Shown here piece by piece: positions 36,301-48,587 of a stretch of DNA of 64,000 nt. Source of the DNA: Microcebus murinus (taxonomy: Eukaryota; Chordata; Mammalia; Primates; Cheirogaleidae); the NCBI RefSeq assembly GCF_040939455.1, contig NC_134126.1, forward strand, positions 992,001-1,056,000. Direction: 5' to 3'. The number at the start of each line of letters is the position of its first letter. Position 1 is the stretch's first letter. The translations under genes were made by a program, and so were the position numbers. The notes beneath the pieces are model-generated. The model saw nothing but the letters and a program-made list of their open reading frames with translations. It was not told the origin of the DNA and did not search any database.

Positions 36301-39300
36301 CACAGCCAGATCCGCACTGCGCCCTGCCTGCCCGTCTCCCGTGGGTGAGTGGACACAGCCATATTCGCACTGCACCTTGCCTGCCTGTCTCGCGTCAGTG
36401 AGTGGACACAGCCAGATCCGTACTGCGCCCTGCCTGCCCGTCTCCCGTGGGTGAGTGGACACAGCCAGATCCGCACTGCGCCCTGCCTGCCCGTCTCCCG
36501 TCAGTGAGTGGACACAGCCAGATCCGCACTGCGCCCTGCATTCCCGTCTCCCGTGGGTGAGTGGACACAGCCATATCCGCACTGCGCGCTGCCTGCCCGT
36601 CTCCCGTGGGCGAGTGGACACAGCCAGATCCGCACTGCGCCCTGCCTGACCGTCTGTCGTGGGCGAGTGGACACAGCCAGATCCGCACTGCGCACTGCCT
36701 GACTGTCTGCCGTGGGTGAGTGGACACAGCCAGATCCGCACTGCGCCCTGCCTGACCACCTGCCGTGGGTGAGTGGACACAGCCAGATCCGCACTACGCC
36801 CTGCCTGTCGGTCTGCTGTGGGTGAGTGGACACAGCCATATCCACACTGCGCCCTGCCTGCCCCTCTGCCGGGGGCGAGTGGACACAGCCAGATCCGCAC
36901 TGCGCCCTGCCTGACCGTCTGCCGTGGGTGAGTGGACACAGCCAGATCCGCACTGTGCCCTGCCTGCCCGTCTCCCGGGGGCGAGTGGACACAACCAGAT
37001 CCGCACTGCGCCCTGCCTGACCGTCTCTAGTGGGCGAGTGGACACAGTCAGATCCGGACTGCGCCCTGCATGCCCGTCTACCGTGGGCGAGTGGACACAG
37101 CCAGATCCGCACTGCGCCCTGCCTGACCGTCTGCCGTGGGTGAGTGGACACAGCCAGATCCGCACTGCGCCCTGCCTGACCGCCTGCCGTGGGTGAGTGG
37201 ACACAGCCAGATCCGCACTGCGCCCTGCCTGCCCGTCACCCGTGGGCGAGTGGACACAGCCAGATCCGCACTGCGCCCTGCCTGTCGTCTCCCGTGGGTG
37301 AGTGGACACAGCCAGATCCGCACTGCGCCCTGCCTGACCGTCTGCAGTGGGTGAGTGGACACAGCCAGATCCGCACTGCGCCCTGCCTTCCCGTCTCCCG
37401 TGGGTGAGTGGACACAGCCAGATCCGCACTGCGCCTTGCCTGCCCGTCTCCCGTCAGTGAGTGGACACAGCCAGATCCGCACTGCGCCCTGCCTGCCCGT
37501 CTCCCGTTGGTGAGTGGACACAGCCAGATCCGCACTGCGCCCTGCCTGCCGATCTCCCGTGGGTGAGTGGACACAGCCAGATCCGCACTGCGCCCTGCCT
37601 GCCCGTCTGCCGTGGGCGAGTGGACACAGCCAGATCCGCACTGCGCCCTGCCTGACCGTCTGCCGTGGGTGAGTGGACACAGCCAGAACCACACTGCGCC
37701 CTGCCTGCCCGTCTGCCGTGGGCGAGTGGACACAGCCAGATCCGCACTGCGCCCTGCCTGACCGTCTGCCGTGGGTGAGTGGACACAGCCAGATCCGCAC
37801 TGCGCCCTGCCTAACCGCCTACCGTGGGTGAGTGGACACAGCCAGATCGGCACTGCGCCCTGCCTGCCCGTCTCCCCTGGGCGAGTGGACACAGCCATAT
37901 CAGCACTGCACACTGCCTGCCCGTCTGCCGTGGGTGAGTGGACACAGTCAGATCCGCACTGCGCCCTGCCTGACCGTCTGCCGTGGGTGAGTGGACACAG
38001 CCAGATCCACACTGCGCCCTGCCTGCCCGTCTGCCGTGGGTGAGTGGACACAGCCAGATCCGCAATGCGCCCTGCCTGACCGTCTCCCGTGGGTGAGTGG
38101 ACACAGCCAGATCCGCACTGCGCCCTGCCTGCCCGTCTCTCGTGGGTGAGTGGACACAGCCATATCCGCACTGCACCGTGCCTGCCCGTCTCCCGTCAGT
38201 GAGTGGACACAGCCAGATCCGCACTGCGCCCTGCCTGCCGGTCTCCCGTGGGTGAGTGGACACAGCCAGATCCGCACTGCGCGCTGCCTGCCCGTCTCCC
38301 GTGGGCGAGTGGAAACAGCCAGATCCGCACTGCGCGCTGCCTGCCCGTCTGTCGTGGGCGAGTGGACACAGCCATATCCGCACTGCGCCCTGCCTGCCCG
38401 TCTGCCGTGGGTGAGTGGACACAGCCAGATCCACACTGCGCCCTGCCTGCCCGTCTGCCGTGGGTGAGTGGACACAGCCAGATCCGCACTGCGCCCTGCC
38501 TGACCCTCTCCCGTGGGTGAGTGGACACAGCCAGATCCACACTGCACCCTGCCTGCCCGTCTCCCGTGGGTGAGTGGACACAGTCAGATCCGCACTGCGC
38601 CCTGCCTGCCCGTCTCCCGTGGGCGACCGGACACAGCCAGATCCGCACTGCGCACTGCCTGACCGTCTGCCGTGGGTGAGTGGACACAGTCAGATCCGCA
38701 CTGCGCCCTGCCTGACCGCCTGTCGTGGGTGAGTGGACACAGCCAGATCCGCACTGCGCGCGGCCTGACCGTCTGCCGTGGGTGAGTGGACACAGCCAGA
38801 TCCACACTGTGCCCTGCCTGCCCGTCTGCCGTGGGTGAGTGGACACAGCCAGATCCGCACTGCGCCCTGCCTGACCGTCTCCCGTGGGTGAGTGGACACA
38901 GCCAGATCCGCACTGCGCCTTGCCTGCCCGTCTCACGTGGGTGAGTGGACACAGCCAGATCCGCACTGCGCCCTGCCTGCCCGTCTCCCGGGGGCGAGTG
39001 GACACAGCCAGATCCGCACTGCGCCCTGCCTGCCCTTCTGCCGTGTGTGAGTGAACACAGCCAGATCCGCACTGCGCCCTGCCTGCCCGTCTCCCGTCAG
39101 TGAGTGGACACAGCCAGATCCGCACTGCGCCCTACCTGCCCGTCTCCCGTGGGTGAGTGGACACAGCCAGATCCGCACTGCGCCCCGCCTGTCCGTCTCC
39201 CGTGGTTGAGTGGACACAGCCAGATCCGCACTGCGCCTTGCCTGCCCGTCTCACGTGGGTGAGTGGACACAGCCAGATCCGCACTGCGCCCTGCCTGCCC

Positions 39301-40490
39301 GTCTCACGTGGGTGTGTGGACACAGCCAGATCCGCACTGCGCCCTGCCTGCCCGTCTCCCGTGGGTGAGTGGACACAGCCAGATCCGCACTGCACCCTGC
39401 CTGACCGTCTGACGTGGGTGAGTGGACACCGCCAGATCCGCACTGTGCCCTTCCTTCCCGTCTGCCGTGGGCGAGTAGAAACAGCCAGATCCGCACTGCG
39501 CCATGCCTGACTGTCTGCCGTCGGTGAGTGGACACAGCCAGATCCGCACTGCGCCATGCCTGCCCGTCTCCCGTGGGTGAGTGGACACAGCCAGATCCGC
39601 ACTGCGCGCTGCCTGCCCGTCTCCCGTGGGCGAGTGGAAACAGCCAGATCCGCACTGCGCGCTGCCTGCCCGTCTGTCGTGGGCGAGTGGACACAGCCAT
39701 ATCCGCACTGCGCCCTGCCTGCCCGTCTGCCGTGGGAGAGTGGACACAGCCAGATCCACACTGCGCCCTGCCTTCCCGTCTTCCGTGGGTGAGTGGACAC
39801 AGCCAGATCCGCACTGCGCCCTGCCTGACCCTCTCCCGTGGGTGAGTGGACACAGCCAGATCCACACTGCACCCTGCCTGCCCGTCTCCCGTTGGTGAGT
39901 GGACACAGCCAGATCCGCACTGCGCCCTGCCTGCCCGTCTCCCGAGGGCGAGCGGACACAGCCAGATCCGCACTGCGCACTGCCTGACCGTATCCCGTGG
40001 GTGAGTGGACACCGCCAGATCCGCACTGTGCCCTGCCTGCCCGTCTGCCGTGGGCGAGTGGACACAGCCAGATCCGCACTGCGCCCTGCCTACCCGTCTC
40101 AAGTGGGCGAGTGGACACAGCCAGATCCGCACTGCGCCCTGCCTGCCCGTCTGCCGTGGGCGCGTGGACACAGCCAGATCCGCACTGCGCCCTGCCTGAC
40201 CGTCTGCCGTGGGTGAGTGGACACAGCCAGATCCGCACTGCGCCCTGCCTGACCGCCTGCCGTGGGTGAGTGGACACAGCCAGATCCGCACTGCGCCCTG
40301 CCTGCCCGTCACCCGTGGGCGAGTGGACACAGCCAGATCCGCACTGCGCCCTGTCTGACCGCCTGCCGTGGGTGAGTGGACACAGCCAGATCCGCACTGC
40401 GCCCTGCCTGCCCGTCTCCCGTGGGCGAGTGGACACAGCCAGATCCGCACTGCGCCCTGCTTGACCGTCTGCCGTGGGTGAGTAGACACA
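36301..40490. repeat. 94-monomer-offset duplication, copy B
   Basis: This is the near-identical partner of 31320-35510. Visible differences include GTCTGACGTGGG at about 39408 where copy A has GTCCTTCGTGGG (about 34427), and CACAGCCAG at about 40117 where copy A has CACAGACAG. It diverges at about 40490 (GAGTAGACAC). Confidence 0.85.
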
Positions 40491-41899
40491 GCCAGATCCG
40501 CACTGCGCCCTGCCTGACCGTCTGCCTTGGGTGAGTAGACACAGCCAGATCCACACTGCACCCTGCCTGCCCGTCTGCCGTGGGTGAGGGGACACAGCTA
40601 GATCCGCACTGCGCCCTGCCTGACCGTCTCCCGTGGGTGAGTGGACACAGCCAGATCCGCACTGCGCCTTGCCTGCCCGTCTCACGTGGGTGAGTGGACA
40701 CAGCCAGATCCGCACTGCGCCCTACCTGCCCGTTTCCCGTGGGTGAGTGGACACAGCCAGATCCGCACTGCACCCTGCCTGACCGTCCTTCGTGGGTGAG
40801 TGGACAGCGCCAGATCCGCACTGCGCCCTGCCTGCCCCTCTCCCGTGGGTGAGTGGACACAGCCAGATCCGCACTGAGCCCTGCCTGACCGTCTGCCGTG
40901 GGTGAGTGGACACAGCCAGATCCACACTGGGCCCTGCCTGCCCGTCTGCCGTCGGCGAGTGGACACAGCCAGATCCGCACTGCGCCCCGCCTGTCCGTCT
41001 CCCGTGGTTGAGTGGACACAGCCAGATCCGCACTGCGCCTTGCCTGCCCGTCTCACGTGGGTGAGTGGACACAGCCAGATCCGCACTGCGCCCTGCCTGC
41101 CCGTCTCACGTGGGTGTGTGGACACAGCCAGATCCGCACTGCGCCCTGCCTGCCCGTCTCCCGTGGGTGAGTGGACACAGCCAGATCCGCACTGCACCCT
41201 GCCTGACCGTCCTTCGTGGGTGAGTGGACACCGCCAGATCCGCACTGTGCCCTTCCTTCCCGTCTGCCGTGGGCGAGTAGAAACAGCCAGATCCGCACTG
41301 CGCCATGCCTGACTGTCTGCCGTCGGTGAGTGGACACAGCCAGATCCGCACTGCGCCATGCCTGCCCGTCTCCCGTGGGTGAGTGGACACAGCCAGATCC
41401 GCACTGCGCGCTGCCTGCCCGTCTCCCGTGGGCGAGTGGAAACAGCCAGATCCGCACTGCGCGCTGCCTGCCCGTCTGTCGTGGGTGAGTGGACACAGCC
41501 AGATCCGCACTGCGCCCTGCCTGCCCGTCTCCCGTGGGCGAGTGGACACAGCCAGATCCGCACTGCACCCTGCCTGCCCGTCTCAAGTGGGCTAGTGGAC
41601 ACAGCCAGATCCGCACTGCGCCCTGCCTGCCCATCTGCCGTGGGCGCGTGGACACAGCCAGATCCGCACTGCGCCCTGCCTGACCATCTGCCGTGGGTGA
41701 GTGGACACAGCCAGATCCGCACTGCGCCCTGCCTGACCGCCTGCCGTGGGTGAGTGGACCCAGCCAGATCCGCACTGCACCCTGCCTGCCCGTCACCCGT
41801 GGGAGAGTGGACACAGCCAGATCCGCACTGCGCCCTGCCTGACCGCCTGCCGTGGGAGAGTGGACACAGCCAGATCCGCACTGCGCCCTGCCTGCCCGT
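40491..41899. repeat. Tail built from pieces of the 35-40 kb region
   Basis: About 40503-40963 copies 35840-36300. About 40981-41480 copies 39179-39678 at 1,802 bp (34x53), with the GCCCCGCC, GTGTGTGG and GCGAGTAGAAAC markers. After about 41480 the blocks become harder to match. Confidence 0.7.
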
Positions 41900-44400
41900 C
41901 TCCCGTGGGCGAGTGAACACAGCCAGATCCGCACTGCGCCCTGCTTGACCGTCTACCGTGGGTGAGTGGACACAGCCAGATCCACACTGTGCCCTGCCTG
42001 CCCGTCTGCCATGGGCGAGTGGACACAGCCAGATCCGCACTTCGCCTTGCCTGCCCGTCTCACGTGGGTGAGTGGACACAGCCAGATCCGCACTGCGCCC
42101 TGCCTGACCGTATCCCGTGGGTGAGTGGACACAGCCAGATCCGCACTGCGCCTTGCCTGCCCGTCTCACGTGGGTGAGTGGACACAGCCAGATCCGCACT
42201 GCGCCCTACCTGCCCGTCTCCCGTGGGTGAGTGGACACAGCCAGATCCACACTGCGCCCTGCCTGCCCGTCTGCCGTGGGCGAGTGGACACAGCCAGATC
42301 CGCACTGCGCACTGCCTGACCGTCTGCCGTGGGCGAGTGGACACAGCCAGATCCGCACTGCGCACTGCCTGACCGTCTGCCGTGGGTGAGTCGACACAGC
42401 CAGATCCGTACTGCGCCCTGCCTGACCGCCTGCCGTCGGTGAGTGGACACAGCCAGATCCGCACTGCGCCCTGCCTGCCCGTCTACCGTGGATGAGTGGA
42501 CACAGCCAGATCCACACTGCGCCCTGACTGCCCATCTGCCGTGGGTGAGTGGACACAGCCAGATCCGCACTGCGTCCTGCCTGACCCTCTCCCGTGGGTG
42601 AGTGGACACAGCCAGATCCGCACTGCGCCCTGCTTGCCCGTCTCCCGTTGGTGAGTGGACACAGCCAGATCCGCACTGCGCCCTGCCAGCCCGTCTCCCG
42701 TGGGTGAGTGGACACAGCCAGATCCGCACTGCACGCTGCCTGCCCGTCTCCCGTGGGCGAGTGGACACAGCCAGATCCGCACTGCGCGCTGCCTGCCCGT
42801 CTGTCGTGGGCGAGTGGACACAGCCATATCCGCACTACGCCCTGCCTGACCGTCTGCCGTGGGTGAGCGGACACAGCCAGATCCACACTGCGCCCTGCCT
42901 GCCCGTCTGCCGTGGGCGAGCGGACACAGCCAGATCCGCACTGCGCACTGCCTGACCGTCTGCCGTGGGTGAGTGGACACAGCCAGATCCGCACTGCGCC
43001 CTGCCTGCCCGTCTCCTGTCAGTGAGTGGACACAGCCAGATCCGCACTGCTCCCTGCCTGCCCGTCTAACGTGGGCGAGTGGACACAGCCAGATCCGCAC
43101 TGCGCCCTGCCTGCCCGTCTCCAGTGGGCGAGTGGACACAGGCAGATCCACACTGCGCCCTGCCTGCCCGTCTGCCGTGGGCGAGTGGACACAGCCAGAT
43201 CCGCACTGCGCCCTGCCTGACCGTCTGCCGTGGGCGAGTGGACACAGCCAGATCCACACTGCGCCGTGCCTGACGTCTGCCGTGGGCGAGTGGACACAGC
43301 CAGATCCGCACTGCGCCCTGCCTTGACCGCCAGCCGTGGGTGAGTGGACACAGCCAGATCCGCACTGCGCCCTGACTGACCGTCTCTCGTGGGCGAGTGG
43401 ACACAGCCAGATCCGCACTGCGCCCTGACTGACCGCCTCCGTGGGTGAGTGGACACAGCCAGTTCCGCACTGCGCCCTGCCTGCCCGTCTCCCGTGGGCG
43501 AGTGGACACAGCCAGATCCGCACTGCGCCCTGCCTGCCCTTCTGCCGTGGGTGAGTGGACACAGCCAGATGCGCACCGCGCCCTGCCTGCCCTTCTCCCG
43601 TCAGTGAGTGGACACAGCCAGATCCACACTGCGCCCTGCCTGCCCATGTCCCGTTGGTGAGTGGACACAGCCAGATCCGCACTGCGCCCTGCCTGCCCAT
43701 CTCCCGTGGACGAGTGGACACAGCCAGATCCACACTGCACCCTGCCTGACCGTCTCCCGTGGGTGAGTGGACACAGCCAGATCCGCACTGCGCCCTGCCT
43801 GACCGTCTCCCGTAGGTGAGTGGACACAGCCAGATCCGCACTGCGCCCTGCCTGCCCGTCTGCCGTGGGTGACTGGACACAGCCAGATCCGCACTGCGCC
43901 CTGCCTGACCGTCTCCCGTCGGTGAGTGGACACAGCCAGATCCGCACTGCGCCCTGCCTGCCCGTCTCACGTGGGTGAGTGGACACAGCCAGATCCGCAC
44001 TGCGCCCTACCTGCCCGTCTCCCGTGGGTGAGTGGACACAGCCAGATCCACACTGAGCACTGCCTGACCGTCTGCCGTGGGTGAGTCGACACACCCAGAT
44101 CCGTACTGCGCCCTGCCTGACCGCCTGCCGTGGGTGAGTGGACACAGCCAGATCCGCACTGCGCACTGCCTGACAGTCTGCCGTGGGTGAGTCGACACAG
44201 CCAGATCCGTACTGCGCCCTGCCTGACCGCCTACCGTGGGTGAGTGGATACAGCCAGATCCGCACTGCGCCCTGCCTGCCCGTCTACCGTGGGTGAGTGG
44301 ACACAGCCATATCCGCACTGCGCCCTGCCTGCCCGTCTACCGTGGGTGAGTGGACACAGCCAGATCCGCACTGCGCCCTGCCTACCCGTCTACCGTGGGT
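41900..44400. repeat. Least homogenised zone of the array
   Basis: Here I found no long near-identical partner, and irregular monomers are commonest. Examples are CCTGACGTCTGCC (short, about 43269), GCCTTGACCGCCAGCC (long, about 43320), GACTGACCGCCTCCGTG (short, about 43430), CCCATGTCCCG (about 43643), GGGTGACTGG (about 43867) and GTCGACACACCC (about 44085). Net indels break the 53-bp phase locally. It may be older sequence spared by recent amplification. Confidence 0.65.
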
Positions 44401-45239
44401 GAGTGGACACAGCCAGATCCGCACTGCGCCCTGCCTGCCCGTCTCCCGTGGGTGATTGGACACAGCCAGATCCGCACTGCGCACTGCCTGCCCGTCTCCC
44501 GTGGGTGAGTGGACACAGCCAGATCCGCACTGCGCCCTGCCTGACCGTCTGCCATGGGTGAGTGGACACAGCCAGATCCGCACTGCGCCCTGCCTGCCCG
44601 TCTCCCGTGGGCGAGTGGACACAGCCAGATCCGCACTGCGCCCTGCCTGCCCGTCTGCCGTGGGCGCGTGGACACAGCCAGATCCGCACTGCGCCCTGCC
44701 TGACCGTCTGCCGTGGGTGAGTGGACACAGCCATATCCGCACTGCGCCCTGCCTGACCGCCTGCCGTGGGTGAGTGGACACAGCCAGATCCGCACTGCGC
44801 CCTGCCTGCCCGTCACCCGTGGGCGAGTGGACACAGCCAGATCCGCACTGCGCCCTGCCTGACCGCCTGCCGTGGGTGAGTGGACACAGCCAGATCCGCA
44901 CTGCGCCCTGCCTGCCCGTCTCCCGTGGGCGAGTGGACACAGCCAGATCCGCACTGCGCCCTGCTTGACCGTCTGCCGAGGGTGAGTGGACACAGCCAGA
45001 TCCACACTGCGCCCTGCCTGCCCGTCTGCCGTGGGTGAGTGGACACAGCCAGATCCACACTGTGCCCTGCCTGACCGCCTGCCGTGTGTGAGTGGACACA
45101 GCCAGATCCGTACTGCGCCCTGCCTGACCGCCTGCCCTGGGTGAGTGGACACAGCCAGATCCGCACTGCGCACTGCCTGACAGTCTGCCGTGGGTGAGTC
45201 GACACAGCCAGATCCGTACTGCGCCCTGCCTGACCGCCT
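44401..45239. repeat. Monomers related to 40.0-40.5 kb
   Basis: About 44640-44990 follows about 40140-40480 (offset about 4,504), with the GGGCGCGTGG, CGTCACCCGTGGG and CTGCTTGACCG markers. The rest is ordinary monomers, including GTCGACAC and GCCGTGTGTGAG variants. Confidence 0.65.
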
Positions 45240-46190
45240 ACCGTGGGTGAGTGGACACAGCCAGATCCGCACTGCGCCCTGCATGCCCGTCACCCGTGGG
45301 CGAGTGGACACAGCCAGATCCGCACTGCGCCCTGCCTGACCGCCTGCCGTGGGTGAGTGGACACAGCCAGATCCGCACTGCGCCCTGCCAGGCCATCTCC
45401 CGTGGGCGAGTGGACACAGCCAGATCCGCACTGCGCCCTACCTGCCCGTCTCCCGTCGGTGAGTGGACACAGCCAGATCCGCACTGCGCCATGCCTGACC
45501 GCCTGTCGTGGGTGAGTGGACACAGCCAGATCCGCACTGCGCCCTGCCTGACCGTCTGCCGTGGGTGAGTGGACACAGCCAGATCCGCACTGCGCCCTGC
45601 CTGCCCGTCTGCCGTGGGTGAGTGGACACAGCCAGATCCGCACTGCGCCTTGCCTGCCCATCTCACGTGGGTGAGTGGACACAGCCAGATCCGCACTGCG
45701 CCCTACCTGCCCGTCTCCCGTGGGTGAGTGGACACAGCCAGATCCGCACTGCACCCTGCCTGACCGTCCTTCGTGGGTGAGTGGACACCGCCAGATCCGC
45801 ACTGCGCCCTGCCTGCACGTCTCCCGTGGGTGAGTGGACACAGCCAGATCCTCACTGCGCCCTGCCTGCCCGTCTCCCGTCGGTGAGTGGACACAGCCAG
45901 ATCCGCACTGCGCACTGCCTGCCCGTCTCCGGTGGGTGAGTGGACACAGCCAGATCCGCACTACGCCCTGCCTGCCCGTCTGTCGTGGGCGAGTGGACAC
46001 AGCCAGATCCGCACTGCGCACTGCCTGACTCTCTGCCGAGTGTGAGTGTACACAGCCAGATCCGCACTGCGCTCTGCCTGACCGCCTGCCGTTGGTGAGT
46101 GGACACAGCCAGATCCGCACTGCGATCTGCCTGACCGTCTGCCGTGGGTGAGTGGACACAGCCAGATCCTCACCTCGCCCTGCCTGCCCG
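45240..46190. repeat. Copy of 3206-4209 (one monomer shorter)
   Basis: The offset is 42,034 bp at first and 41,981 bp after about 45600, where the GTGGATACAG monomer of the left copy is absent. Shared markers are CATGCCCGTCACCC, CCAGGCCATCTCCC, GCCATGCC, CTGCACGTCTCCC, CCTCACTGCGCC, CTCCGGTGGG and GAGTGTACACAG. Confidence 0.78.
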
Positions 46191-46469
46191 TCTGCCGTGG
46201 GCGAGTGGACACAGCCAGATCCGCACTGCGCCCTGCCTGACCGTCTGCCGTGGGTGAGTGGACACAGCCAGATCCGCACTGCGCCCTGCCTGACCGCCTG
46301 CCGTGCGTGAGTGGACACAGCCAGATCCGCACTGCGCCCTGCCTGCCGGTCTCCCGTGGGCGAGTGGACACAGCCAGATCCGCACTGCGCCCTGCCTGAC
46401 CGTCTGCCGTGGATGAGTGGACACAGCCATATCCAGACTGCGCCCTGCCTGTCCGTCTGCCGTGGGTGA

Positions 46470-46690
46470 GTGAACACAGCCCGATCCGCACTGCGCCCTG
46501 CCTGACCGTCTTTCGTGGGTGAGTGGACACGGCCGGTTCCGCACTGCGCCCTGCCTGCTCGTCTCCCGTGGGTGAGTGGACACAGCCAGATCCGCACTGC
46601 GCCCTGCCTGCTCGTCTTCCGTGGGTGAGTGGACACAGCCAGATCCGCCCTGCGCCCTGCCTGCCCGTCTCCCCTGGGCGAGTGGACACA
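46470..46690. repeat. Short copy of 789-1009
   Basis: It contains the CGGCCGGTTCC unit (46532), CTGCTCGTCTTCC and CCGCCCTGCG in the order of the 26-monomer block (offset 45,681). It then switches, within monomer phase, to a copy of about 6106 onward. Confidence 0.78.
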
Positions 46691-47938
46691 GCCAGATCCG
46701 CACTGCGCCCTGCCTGCCTGTCTCCCGTCAGTGAGTGGACACAGCCAGATCCGCACTGCGCCCTGCCTGCCCGTCTCCCGTGGGTGAGTGGACACAGCCA
46801 GATCTGCACTGCGCCCTGCCTGCCCGTCTCCGGTGTGTGAGTGGACACAGCCAGATCCGCACTGCGCCTGCCTGCCCGTCTCCCGTCAGTGAGTGGACAC
46901 AGTCAGATCCGCACTGCGCCCTGCCTGACCGCCTGCCGTGGGCGAGTGGACACAGCCAGATCCGAACTGCGCCCTGCCGGACCGTCTGCCGTGGGCGAGT
47001 GGACACAGCCTGATCCACACTGCGCCCTGCCTGCCCCTCTGCCGTGGGCGAGTGGAATCAGCCAGATCCGCACTGCGCCCTGCCTGACCATCTGCCGTGG
47101 GTGAGTGGACACAGCCAGATCCGCACTGCGCCCTGCCTAACCGCCTTCCGTGGGTGGGTGGACACAGCCAGATCCGCCCTGCGCCCTGCCTGCCCGTCTC
47201 CCCTGGGCGAGTGGACACAGCCAGATCCGCACTGCGCTCTGCCTGCCCGTCTACCGTGGGCGAGTGGACACAGCCAGATCCGCACTGCGCCCTGCCTGCC
47301 CGTCTCCCTGGGGCGAGTGGACACAGCCAGATCCGCACTGCGCCCTGCCTGCCCTTCTGCCGTGGGTGAGTGGACACAGCCAGATCCGCACTGCGCCCTG
47401 CCTGATCGTCTGCCGTCGGTGAGTGGACACAGCCAGATCCACACTGCGCCCTGCTGCCCGTCTGCCGTGGGCGAGTGGACACAGCCCGATCCGCACTGCG
47501 CCCTGCCTGACCGTCTGCCGTGGGTGAGTGGACACAGCCAGATCCGCACTGCGCCCTGCCTGCCCGTCTGCCGTGGGCGAGTGGACACAGCCAGATCCGC
47601 ACTGCGCCCTGCCTGACGGTCTGCCGTGGGTGAGTGGACACAGCCAGATCCACACAGCGCACTGCCTGCCCCTCTGCCGTGGGCGAGTGGACACAGCCAG
47701 ATCCGCACTGCGCCCTGCCTGACCGTCTGCCGTGGGTGAGTGGACACCGCCAGAACCGCACTGCGCCCTGCCTGCCCGTCTCCCGTGGGCGAGTGGACAC
47801 AGCCAGATCCGCACTGCGCCCTGCCTGCCCGTCTCCCGTGGGTGAGTGGACACAGCCAGATCCGCACTGCGCCCTGCCTGACCGTCTGCCGTCGGTGAGT
47901 GGACACAGCCAGATCCACACTGCGCCCTGCCTGCCCGT
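46690..47938. repeat. Copy of 6106-7304 with the fifth 16-monomer block
   Basis: The offset is 40,584 bp. It holds the 1-bp-deleted GCGCCTGCCTG unit (about 46866), CTGCCGGACCG (about 46976) and the 16-monomer block at about 47038-47888 (GGGTGGGTGG near 47152, CCCTGCTGCCC near 47450). That block has GGAATCAGCC, like the copy at 4210, but lacks its private variants. Private changes are GACCATCTGCC (about 47086) and CACCGCCAGAACC (about 47746). Confidence 0.8.
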
Positions 47939-48587
47939 CTCCAGTGGGCGAGTGGACACAGCCACATCCGGACTGCGCCCTGCCTGCCCGTCTGCCGTGG
48001 GCGAGTGGACACAGCCAGATCCGCACTGCGCCCTGCCTGACCGTCTGCCGTGGGTGAGTGGACACAGCACATCCGCACTGCGCCCTGCCTGACCGCCCTC
48101 CGTGGGTGAGTGGACACAGCCAGATCCGCACTGCGCCCTGCCTGATCGTCTGCCGTCGGTGAGTGGACACAGCCAGATCCGCACTGCGCCCTGCCTGCCC
48201 GTCTGCCATGGGCGAGTGGACACAGCCCGATCCGCACTGCGCCCTGCCTGACCGTCTGCCGTGGGTGAGTGGACACAGCCAGATCCGCACTGCGCCCTGC
48301 CTGCCCGTCTGCCGTGGGCGAGTGGACACAGCCAGATCCGCACTGCGCCCTGCCTGATGGTCTGCCGTGGGTGAGTGGACACAGCCAGATCCGCACTGCG
48401 CCTTGCCTGCCCATCTCACGTGGGTGAGTGGACACAGCCAGATTCGCACTGCGCCCTGCCTGACCGTCTGCCGTGGGTGAGTGGACACAGCCAGATCCGC
48501 AATGCGCCCTGCCTGACCATCTGCCGTGGGTGAGTGGACACAGCCAGATCCGCACTGCGCCCTGCCAGGCCATCTCCCGTGGGCGAG

